From positions 62,001-126,000 of the forward strand of contig JANQRE010000008.1 of NCBI GenBank assembly GCA_028284705.1: a stretch of 64,000 nt of DNA. The letters run 5' to 3'. The DNA comes from Paracoccaceae bacterium (GTDB lineage: Bacteria > Pseudomonadota > Alphaproteobacteria > Rhodobacterales > Rhodobacteraceae). Under the pieces are notes generated by a model that was given only the letters and a program-made list of their open reading frames with translations, was not told the origin of the DNA and did not search any database. The translations under genes and the position numbers were made by a program. Shown here in pieces: positions 40,553-47,705 of the stretch (positions are counted from its first letter, which is position 1; every line of letters starts with the position of its first letter).

Positions 40553-41725
40553 ATGAATGAGGTCGTCATTTGCGGCGCACGGCGAACGCCAATGGGTGGT
40601 TTTCAAGGTGCTTTGAGCGAGGCCAGCGCCGCCGATCTGGGCGGTGTCGCGATCAAGGCCGCACTTGAAGACGCTGGTGCTGAAACCGTCGATGAAGTTC
40701 TGATGGGCTGTGTCTTGCCAGCCGGTCAGGGACAAGCCCCCGCGCGTCAGGCTGGATTTGCAGCAGGTCTCGGCGAAGAGGTCCCTGCGACGACCCTCAA
40801 CAAGATGTGCGGATCAGGCATGAAGGCCGCGATGATGGCCTTCGATCAGATCGCGCTGGGCCATGCGGATACGATGATCGCGGGCGGTATGGAGAGCATG
40901 ACCAACGCGCCCTACCTGCTGCCAAAAATGCGCGGCGGGGCGCGGATCGGGCATCAGGCTGTCCAGGATTCTATGTTCCTCGATGGGCTGGAAGATGCTT
41001 ATGACAAAGGCCGCCTGATGGGCACGTTTGCCGAGGATTGTGCGGAGAAATTCCAGTTCACGCGGGAAGCGCAGGACGACTATGCGATGGTGTCTCTCAC
41101 CCGGGCGCTGGATGCGATTTCCTCAGGCGCCTTTGGCTCGGAAGTCAGCCCCGTGACCATCGCGACTCGAAAGGGTGAAAGCGTCATCGGCGAAGACCAG
41201 CAACCCGGTAATGCACGGCCCGAAAAGATACCTCAGCTGAAGCCTGCCTTTCGCAAGGAGGGCAGCGTCACAGCGGCCAATTCCTCCTCCATCTCTGATG
41301 GCGCGGCGGCGCTCGTTCTCGCCTCGTCTGAGGCTGCCGAGGCACTGGGTCTCAACATTCGCGCCCGCATCGTCGGCCATGCCAGCCATGCGCAGGAGCC
41401 TGGATGGTTCACGACCGCGCCGGTGCCTGCCGCGCAAAAGCTTCTCGATAAGATCGGTTGGGCCAAAGAGGATGTCGACCTCTGGGAGGTGAATGAGGCC
41501 TTCGCCGTTGTGCCCATGGCTTTCATGCACGAGATGGGCCTTTCGCGCGATATCGTGAACGTGCATGGCGGTGCCTGTTCACTTGGTCACCCCATCGGCG
41601 CGTCCGGCGCGCGGATCATGGTGACGCTTCTGAATGCGCTGGAACGTCACGATCTGAAGCGCGGCGTCGCAGCGATCTGCATCGGTGGCGGAGAGGGCAC
41701 GGCCATCGCGATTGAGCGCATCTGA
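40553..41725 (+). CDS. Acetyl-CoA C-acetyltransferase (thiolase)
   Basis: A 390-residue thiolase. The acyl-accepting Cys86 lies in TTLNKMCGSGMKAAMMAF; NEAFAV, GGACSLGHPIGASGARIMVT (His) and AAICIGGGEGTAIAIE (second Cys) complete the active site. It is of the biosynthetic type that condenses two acetyl-CoA, as used for polyhydroxybutyrate or ketone-body metabolism; a phaB-type reductase is not adjacent. The next gene's ATG overlaps its stop. The ATG at 40553 is the family start. Confidence 0.93.
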   Translation: MNEVVICGARRTPMGGFQGALSEASAADLGGVAIKAALEDAGAETVDEVLMGCVLPAGQGQAPARQAGFAAGLGEEVPATTLNKMCGSGMKAAMMAFDQIALGHADTMIAGGMESMTNAPYLLPKMRGGARIGHQAVQDSMFLDGLEDAYDKGRLMGTFAEDCAEKFQFTREAQDDYAMVSLTRALDAISSGAFGSEVSPVTIATRKGESVIGEDQQPGNARPEKIPQLKPAFRKEGSVTAANSSSISDGAAALVLASSEAAEALGLNIRARIVGHASHAQEPGWFTTAPVPAAQKLLDKIGWAKEDVDLWEVNEAFAVVPMAFMHEMGLSRDIVNVHGGACSLGHPIGASGARIMVTLLNALERHDLKRGVAAICIGGGEGTAIAIERI

Positions 41726-42171
41726 TGGATGACGGGCTTGAGGCACGGATCGCGAGCCTCACCGAGGGCGAGACTGACCCGATTGCGCTGATGGCGACGG
41801 TGGTCTGTGAGGTGCATCATTCGGATACTCGCTTCGATTGGACCGGGTTCTATCGCGTCGTCGCGCCGGAGCTTCTCAAGATTGGACCGTATCAGGGTGG
41901 GCATGGCTGTCTGGTGATCCCCTTCGACAAAGGCGTTTGCGGCGCGGCAGCCCGTACCGGCGACGTGCAACTCGTGCCGGATGTGAATGCGTTTCCGGGC
42001 CATATCGCCTGCGCTTCCTCCACGCAGTCGGAACTTGTTCTGCCGGTGCGGAACAGCGCGGGCGACATCATCGCTGTTTTTGATATCGACAGCGATCAAC
42101 CTGATGCGTTTACAAACCATGATGCAACGCGGCTTTCGGCCATTCTGGACAACGTTTTCGGTGTGGTTTGA
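41725..42171 (+). CDS. Free methionine-(R)-sulfoxide reductase (GAF domain, fRMsr)
   Basis: A 148-residue single GAF domain. Cysteines 62, 72 and 96 (in HGCLVIPFDKGVCGAAAR and FPGHIACASSTQSELVLPV) keep exactly the spacing of the three redox cysteines of E. coli fRMsr. It should reduce free methionine-R-sulfoxide using thioredoxin or glutaredoxin. The ATG overlaps the thiolase stop (TGATG), so they are coupled although functionally unrelated. Confidence 0.9.
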   Translation: MDDGLEARIASLTEGETDPIALMATVVCEVHHSDTRFDWTGFYRVVAPELLKIGPYQGGHGCLVIPFDKGVCGAAARTGDVQLVPDVNAFPGHIACASSTQSELVLPVRNSAGDIIAVFDIDSDQPDAFTNHDATRLSAILDNVFGVV

Positions 42172-42220
42172 GCATTCTGTCGCAGTAAAAAACGCTTGCG
42201 CGACTCTCAGAAATCCGATC

Positions 42221-42249
42221 TGGTGAAATTTGAGGGAGAAATTTCACCA
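42221..42249. promoter_or_regulatory. Perfect inverted repeat, candidate operator of the XRE-cupin regulator
   Basis: TGGTGAAATTT and its exact reverse complement AAATTTCACCA are separated by GAGGGAG, ending eight bases before the regulator's ATG. No ribosome site other than this spacer is present, so binding would block both transcription and ribosome access. Autoregulation of the whole downstream operon is inferred. Confidence 0.6.
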
Positions 42250-42256
42250 CGCTGCC

Positions 42257-42829
42257 ATGAAAATCGAGAATCCCACCATCACGCCGACCCTTGGTGCCGA
42301 CCTGCGGGCTTTGCGAAAAGCGCGCGGTTTGACCTTGACGGAACTGGCCGATGAATTGGGGCGCTCGGTTGGTTGGCTTTCCCAGGTCGAGCGCGACAAA
42401 TCCGAGCCCTCGATCTCGGCCCTGCGCCAGATCGCGTCGGCGCTGGATGTCTCCGTTTCATCTCTCTTCGGCCAGGATGCAGTTCCGGTTGAGGAGCAAG
42501 GCTATGTGGTGCGTGCCGGTGCGCGTCGGCCCATTGGATCGCGCGAGGCAGGGCTTGTGGAGGAACTCCTGTCCCCTGACCTCACCGATGATTTCGAGAT
42601 GGTGCATTCCACCTTCGAACCCGGTGCCGATCTGGGCCATGACCTTCAGCGTCCGACGCAAGAGGTCGGCTATATCGTCTCGGGCCGTCTCGATCTGAAG
42701 ATCGATGTCAGTTGGCATACGCTGAGCCAAGGCGACAGTTTCCGCATTCGTGGCGAAACCTATCGTTGGAAGAACCCCTATCGCGACCCGGCTGTCGTGA
42801 TCTGGGTCATATCCCCTCCGGTCTACTGA
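42257..42829 (+). CDS. XRE-family regulator with C-terminal cupin
   Basis: A 190-residue protein. The lambda-repressor-like HTH spans about 10-65 (LGADLRALRKARGLTLTELA, then GWLSQVERDKSEPSISAL). A RmlC-like cupin follows at about 110-188, with FEPGADLGHDLQRPTQEVGY and VSGRLDLKI, then SQGDSFRIRGETYRW. Such regulators sense small metabolites through the cupin; PuuR is an example. Its stop overlaps the LysE gene's ATG (TGATG), so it heads the demethylase-type operon. A perfect inverted repeat lies upstream. Confidence 0.92.
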   Translation: MKIENPTITPTLGADLRALRKARGLTLTELADELGRSVGWLSQVERDKSEPSISALRQIASALDVSVSSLFGQDAVPVEEQGYVVRAGARRPIGSREAGLVEELLSPDLTDDFEMVHSTFEPGADLGHDLQRPTQEVGYIVSGRLDLKIDVSWHTLSQGDSFRIRGETYRWKNPYRDPAVVIWVISPPVY

Positions 42830-43446
42830 TGTCATTCGAAGGCTGGGCCATATTCGCGGTCTTCTGGGTCGTGTTTGTGACAACGCCCGGACCGAACGCC
42901 GTTAACTGCATTTCCAATGGCATGACGCACGGCTTTCGCCGCTCCTTGCCTGGCGTGCTGGGCATTCTGACCCAAGCCACGCTGTTTCTACTGCTCTCCG
43001 CGGCGGGCGTCACCGCGCTTCTGGCAACAATTCCCGAGGCCTTCTTGTGGGGCAAGCTGATCGGCGCAGGTTTCCTGATTTATCTTGGCATCCGAGGCTG
43101 GATGACGGCGAGGCGGCCCATCAGGGCCGATGAGCGGCCCGGCGGCATCTATCTCAAGGCCTTCCTGATCGCGACGATCAATGTGAAATCCATCGCCGGT
43201 TATTTCGCCGCCTTCACTCAATTCGTGCAACCCGACGTGCCAGTCTGGTCGCAGATGTGGGTGATCATGCCCACGGCGCTGACGATCACCGCGCTGAGCT
43301 ACCTCACCTATACCGCCATCGGTGCAGGCATAGGTCGTGCCGCAATGGGCGCTGTCATGAACTTCTGGGTGCGCCGCGTCATGGCGGCCTGTTTTGTCAT
43401 CTACGGTGTTCTACTCGGCAGCACGTCACAACCGGGGAGGGCGTAA
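42829..43446 (+). CDS. LysE-family translocator
   Basis: A 205-residue membrane protein with about six helices. It shows the LysE/RhtB pattern: FWVVFVTTPGPNAVNCISNG with the conserved TPGPN, then MTHGFRRSLPGVLGILTQAT and AGFLIYLGIRGWM. These exporters move amino acids or N-methylated relatives out of the cell. Start and stop both overlap neighbours by one base. Its place in the operon suggests release of an excess substrate or product. Confidence 0.9.
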   Translation: MSFEGWAIFAVFWVVFVTTPGPNAVNCISNGMTHGFRRSLPGVLGILTQATLFLLLSAAGVTALLATIPEAFLWGKLIGAGFLIYLGIRGWMTARRPIRADERPGGIYLKAFLIATINVKSIAGYFAAFTQFVQPDVPVWSQMWVIMPTALTITALSYLTYTAIGAGIGRAAMGAVMNFWVRRVMAACFVIYGVLLGSTSQPGRA

Positions 43447-43820
43447 TGTTGCAAGGCAGCTGTCTTTGCGGCGCAGTGACTTACACAGCCCAAGGCACAC
43501 CTGGGGCACCGGCTGCCTGTCACTGTACGCAATGCCGCAAACAATCCGGCCATGTCTGGGCGTCCTCCTATCTGGAAGATGGCACGCTCGTCATCGACGG
43601 CGACGTACGCTGGTATGCCTCGTCGGGGAAGGCACGACGCGGCTTCTGCCCGATCTGCGGGTCGGCCTTGTTCTGGGATCATGAAGATGACCCCTTCATC
43701 TGCTTTTCGACCGGTTCCATCGATGGGCCGACGGGGCTGCGTTTGCGTGGCCATATCCATACCGCCACGAAGGGCGACTACTACGACATCTCGGCCCATG
43801 AGCCGCAACGGGAGACCTGA
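43446..43820 (+). CDS. GFA-family (glutathione-dependent formaldehyde-activating-like) protein
   Basis: A 124-residue zinc protein. Seven cysteines follow the family pattern: C6 and C8 in GSCLCGAVTY, C25/C27/C30 in AACHCTQCRKQSGH, C68/C71 in GFCPICGSALFW. The Paracoccus Gfa protein was proposed to speed condensation of formaldehyde with glutathione; its enzymic role is debated. Beside oxidative demethylases that can release formaldehyde, this is suggestive. Coupled to LysE (TAATG) and three bases before the next gene. Confidence 0.9.
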   Translation: MLQGSCLCGAVTYTAQGTPGAPAACHCTQCRKQSGHVWASSYLEDGTLVIDGDVRWYASSGKARRGFCPICGSALFWDHEDDPFICFSTGSIDGPTGLRLRGHIHTATKGDYYDISAHEPQRET

Positions 43821-43823
43821 GAC

Positions 43824-46277
43824 ATGAGCGACTTTCCAACAATGGCCCGTGTGGTCATCATCGGCGGCGGTGTCGTTGGCACCTCGACACTCTACCACCT
43901 CGCTAAAGCGGGATGGAAAGACTGTGTGCTTCTGGAAAAGAACGAGCTGACGGCAGGCTCAACCTGGCACGCGGCAGGTAATGTTCCCAATTTCGCTGGC
44001 TCCTGGGCTGTCATGAACATGCAGCGCTATTCGGCGGAGATGTATCGGACCCTCGGCGAGGATGTCGATTATCCGATGAACTACCACGTCACGGGCTCAA
44101 TCCGACTTGCGCATACCAAGGAGCGGATGCAGGAGTTCGAGCGCGTCGCAGGCATGGGCCGGTATCAGGGCCTGCAGATGGACATCCATACGCCGGAAGA
44201 ACTGCTGCAGTATAATCCTTTCATGGAGACCCACGAGCTTGTCGGCGGCATGTGGGATCCGCTCGATGGCGATATCGACCCGGCTCAGTTGACGCAGGCC
44301 CTTGCCAAGGGCGCGCGTCATGCAGGGGGACGGATTGAACGGTTCTGCCCGGTGGTTGGCATCGACCGCGACGCTGATGAATGGATCGTGAAGACCGAGA
44401 AGGGCGACATCCGCTGCGAATATGTCGCCAATTGTGCGGGCTATTACGCGCAGCGTGTCGGGGAGATGTTCAAACCGTTCGGCGGTCGCACGGTGCCGAT
44501 GGTGGTGATGTCCCACCAGTATTTCCTGACCGAACCAATCGCCGAGCTGGAGGCCTGGACCAAGGAGCACGGCAAGAAGGTCGCGATGATCCGCGACGTG
44601 GATGTCTCTTACTATCTGCGGCAGGAGAAGACCGGTCTGAACCTCGGCCCCTATGAGCGCAACTGCAAGGCGCATTGGGTGACGCCGGATGATCCGATGC
44701 CAGCGGATTTCTCCTTCCAGCTCTACCCCGACGATCTGGAGCGGCTGGAATATTACATCGAGGACGCCATGGCCCGGATGCCGCTTTTGGGTGAGGCAGG
44801 CGTTGGTCGCAACATCAATGGCCCGATCCCCTATGCTCCGGACGGGCTACCGATGGTCGGCCCGATGCCGGGTTGCAAGAACGCGTTCGAAGGTCACTCC
44901 TTCACTTTCGGCATTGCGCAAGGTGGCGGCGCGGGCAAGGTCCTCAGCGAATGGATCATGCATGGCGAGACCGAGCTGGATATGTGGGCCATCGATCCGC
45001 GCCGCTATACGGATTTCGCCGATCACGACTATTGCCTCGCCAAGGCACTGGAAACCTATGGCCATGAATACGCGATGCATTTCCCGCATCACGAATGGCC
45101 TGCCGGGCGCGACAAGAAACTCTCGCCCAACCATGACCGGTTGCTCGCCGATGGCGCTCAGATGGGCGCCTATAATGGATGGGAGCGGGCGAACTGGTTT
45201 GCCAAGCCCGGCGATGATACGTCCGAGGAGGCCACGCAAAGCTGGATGCGCGACGGACCCTGGGCCGCGCGGATCAAGGATGAGGTCGAAGCCGTGCGCG
45301 ACAACGTTGGCGTGCTCGATATGCCCGGTTTCTCTCGCTATACATTAACGGGCGAAGGGGCCGCTAAGTGGCTGCGCGGACAGATCGCAGGTGCCCTGCC
45401 CAAAGCGGGTCGGATGAACCTCGGCTACTTTACCGACAGCCGCGGACGCATCGTCACCGAGGTGACGATCATCCGCTGGGGCGAGGATGATTTCTGGCTG
45501 ATGACCGCCGCCGTCGCGCAATGGCATGACTTTGAGTTCCTCAAAGGCCGTATGCCCGCCGATGGCTCGCTGACAATGACCGACATCACCAGGGATTGGT
45601 CCTGCAAACTGGTTACCGGGCCCAAATCCCGCGAATTGATCGCAGGTCTTGCGCCGGAGGCTGATCTTTCGACCGGCTGGCTGACGCTTCAGGACGCAAC
45701 CGTTGCCGGCAAACCGGCGAAACTCTTCCGGATTTCCTTCGCCGGAGAGTTGGGCTGGGAGGTGCACACCTCATTCGAGGACAGCGCACCGGTCTATGAG
45801 GCGATCCGCGATGCGGGCGCGACGCCATTTGGCATGTATGCGCTCAACTCGATGCGCATTGAGAAGGGATATCGCACCTGGAAGGGTGATCTCTCGACCG
45901 ATTATTCCCTGCTCGAAGGCGGCCTCGACCGGTTCCTGCGCCTGAACAAGGAGCAGGATTTCCCCGGCAAGGCGGCGCTTGCCAATGAGATGCAGCAGGG
46001 TCGCAAGAAGGGTTTTGTCACACTGGTCGTCGAGGCCAATGGCGCTGATGCGCCTTACATGTCGACCGTCTGGAAAGGCGACGAGGTCGTGGGCGAAACC
46101 ACGTCCGGCGATTGGGGCTACCGGATCAACAAATCCGTGGCCCTGGGTGTGGTGAAAGCCGATCTGGCGGAACCCGGAACGGAGTTGGAAGTCGAGATCT
46201 TCGGCGAGCGCTGCAAGGCGGTGGTTCAGGAGGACATGCCGCTCTGGGATCCCGAAAACGAACGGATCCGCGCCTGA
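43824..46277 (+). CDS. FAD-dependent N-demethylase, DAO + GcvT fusion (dimethylglycine/sarcosine dehydrogenase type), copy A
   Basis: An 817-residue protein. The N-terminal DAO domain starts with RVVIIGGGVVGTSTLYHLAK. His49 in AGSTWHAAGNVPNF occupies the position that carries covalent FAD in mammalian dimethylglycine and sarcosine dehydrogenases. The second half is a GcvT-type folate-binding domain, with FRISFAGELGWEVHTSF and MRIEKGYRTWKGDLSTDYSL. Such fusions oxidise an N-methyl group and pass the carbon to tetrahydrofolate. The exact methylamine is unknown. It follows GFA by three bases; after it comes the operon's only sizeable gap. Confidence 0.9.
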   Translation: MSDFPTMARVVIIGGGVVGTSTLYHLAKAGWKDCVLLEKNELTAGSTWHAAGNVPNFAGSWAVMNMQRYSAEMYRTLGEDVDYPMNYHVTGSIRLAHTKERMQEFERVAGMGRYQGLQMDIHTPEELLQYNPFMETHELVGGMWDPLDGDIDPAQLTQALAKGARHAGGRIERFCPVVGIDRDADEWIVKTEKGDIRCEYVANCAGYYAQRVGEMFKPFGGRTVPMVVMSHQYFLTEPIAELEAWTKEHGKKVAMIRDVDVSYYLRQEKTGLNLGPYERNCKAHWVTPDDPMPADFSFQLYPDDLERLEYYIEDAMARMPLLGEAGVGRNINGPIPYAPDGLPMVGPMPGCKNAFEGHSFTFGIAQGGGAGKVLSEWIMHGETELDMWAIDPRRYTDFADHDYCLAKALETYGHEYAMHFPHHEWPAGRDKKLSPNHDRLLADGAQMGAYNGWERANWFAKPGDDTSEEATQSWMRDGPWAARIKDEVEAVRDNVGVLDMPGFSRYTLTGEGAAKWLRGQIAGALPKAGRMNLGYFTDSRGRIVTEVTIIRWGEDDFWLMTAAVAQWHDFEFLKGRMPADGSLTMTDITRDWSCKLVTGPKSRELIAGLAPEADLSTGWLTLQDATVAGKPAKLFRISFAGELGWEVHTSFEDSAPVYEAIRDAGATPFGMYALNSMRIEKGYRTWKGDLSTDYSLLEGGLDRFLRLNKEQDFPGKAALANEMQQGRKKGFVTLVVEANGADAPYMSTVWKGDEVVGETTSGDWGYRINKSVALGVVKADLAEPGTELEVEIFGERCKAVVQEDMPLWDPENERIRA

Positions 46278-46320
46278 TGAACGCAGTGCTTCTGGCTGAT
46301 CGCGGGCCCGCCCGCCTCCC

Positions 46321-46370
46321 TCGCAGGCTTTGCCTGCGACCATCGGTGGCAGCGCGGCAGAGCCGCGCTG
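46321..46370 (+). promoter_or_regulatory. Two tandem hairpins just before the methyltransferase-like gene
   Basis: TCGCAGGC-TTT-GCCTGCGA (46321-46339) and CAGCGCGGC-AGA-GCCGCGCTG (46350-46370) each form a near-perfect 8-9 bp stem with a three-base loop. The second ends ten bases before the ATG, where no ribosome site is visible. They fill the only long gap in the operon. An mRNA-processing, attenuation or translation-control role is possible. Confidence 0.55.
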
Positions 46371-46380
46371 TGGGCCAGAG

Positions 46381-47250
46381 ATGACCGTTACCATCCTCGA
46401 CGGCGGGATGGGCCAAGAGTTGATCGCGCGCACCGGGCGCGCGACGGGTCTTTGGTCGACACAGGCTCTATTGGAGGCACCGGAGACCGTGCGTGCAGTG
46501 CATGATGACTTCTTCGCCGCCGGGGCCGAGATCGCCACGACCGACACTTACGCGATCCTGCCCGACCGGCTGGAGACGCATAATATCGGCGACAGTCTGG
46601 AACATCTGGCAACCTTGGCATGTCGCATCGCCGTAGAGGCGCGTGACGCCCATGGTAGTGGGCAGGTCGCCGGATCGGTTGGACCGCTCGGCTTCTCCTA
46701 TCAGCCCGACAAGGCACCTCCCTCGCAGGAGGCTGCGGAAATCTATGCGCACCTCGCGCAACTCCACGCCCCATATGTCGACATCCATATCGCAGAAACC
46801 ATGGCTTCGGTCGATCAAGCCAAAGGTGCATTGATGGGATTGGGTGTTACTGGAAAGCCCGTCTGGCTGGCGCTAACGGTCGACGACATGGATGGCACCC
46901 GATTGCGATCTGGCGAGCCTTTGGCGGACATCCTGCCGCTTCTGAAAGATCATGCGCCCGCCGCGGTTTTCGTCAATTGTTCCAAGCCCGAAGCTGTGAG
47001 CGTCGCCATCCCCATTCTGATGCAATCCGGCCTACCCGTTGGGGCGTATGCAAACGGCTTTACCGGGATCACCGAGGATTTCGACCATATTGGTGCGACC
47101 GTTGATCAACTTTCTGCCCGGACCGATCTCGACCCGACCGCCTATGCCGATTTCGCCGCCAAATGGGTTGCTGATGGTGCGACCTTGATCGGCGGCTGCT
47201 GCGAGGTTGGCCCGGCGCATATCGCAGAGTTGAAGCGGAGGTTTGCATGA
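46381..47250 (+). CDS. Homocysteine S-methyltransferase-family protein (BHMT/MmuM-like)
   Basis: A 289-residue TIM-barrel protein. It opens with VTILDGGMGQELIARTGRA. The three zinc-binding cysteines of the family are in place: Cys200 in VFVNCSKPEAV and Cys273/Cys274 in IGGCCEVGPAHI. Relatives move methyl groups from betaine or S-methylmethionine to homocysteine. In this operon it could take the first methyl group from a quaternary amine before the flavin enzymes act. No ribosome site precedes the ATG, only the tandem hairpins. Its stop overlaps the next start (ATGA). Confidence 0.87.
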   Translation: MTVTILDGGMGQELIARTGRATGLWSTQALLEAPETVRAVHDDFFAAGAEIATTDTYAILPDRLETHNIGDSLEHLATLACRIAVEARDAHGSGQVAGSVGPLGFSYQPDKAPPSQEAAEIYAHLAQLHAPYVDIHIAETMASVDQAKGALMGLGVTGKPVWLALTVDDMDGTRLRSGEPLADILPLLKDHAPAAVFVNCSKPEAVSVAIPILMQSGLPVGAYANGFTGITEDFDHIGATVDQLSARTDLDPTAYADFAAKWVADGATLIGGCCEVGPAHIAELKRRFA

Positions 47251-47705
47251 AAATTCCCGCCTCAACGCAGGAGCTGATTACCCGCTGGCGGCTTGGCCAT
47301 GTGGCGACCGTGACACCCGGTGGACGACCTTCGGTCAGCCCGAAAGGCACGTTCCTTGTCCTCGATGATGAGACGATTGCCTTCGGAGAAATCCGCTCGC
47401 CGCAGACCGTAACAAACCTGACGCAAAACCCGGAATGCGAGGTCAATTTTGTCGATGCCTTCCTCCGCAAGGGCGCTCGCCTCCGAGGGCAGGCTCGGAT
47501 GATCCGACGGGACTCGGAGGAATTCACCGCCATGCTGCCGAAATTCGAAGAGGTCTGGGGCAATCTTTGCGCTCGGATCAACCTGATCGTGGCGATCAAA
47601 GTGGAGGAGGTGAAACCCCTCACCACACCCCCTTATGACGACGGCGCGACCGAGGAAGAAATGATCGTGCTCTACAAACAGAAATTCGCGGAGATGTATC
47701 CATGA
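47247..47705 (+). CDS. PPOX-fold (pyridoxamine 5'-phosphate oxidase-like) flavin/F420-type protein
   Basis: A 152-residue split-barrel protein: WRLGHVATVTPGGRPSVSPK, GTFLVLDDETIAFGEIRSPQ and VNFVDAFLRKGARLRGQARM fit the PPOX-like superfamily. Binding of FMN is likely by family, but the substrate cannot be read. It overlaps both neighbours by four bases (ATGA at each end), so it belongs to the demethylase-type operon and probably serves a redox step there. Confidence 0.82.
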   Translation: MKIPASTQELITRWRLGHVATVTPGGRPSVSPKGTFLVLDDETIAFGEIRSPQTVTNLTQNPECEVNFVDAFLRKGARLRGQARMIRRDSEEFTAMLPKFEEVWGNLCARINLIVAIKVEEVKPLTTPPYDDGATEEEMIVLYKQKFAEMYP

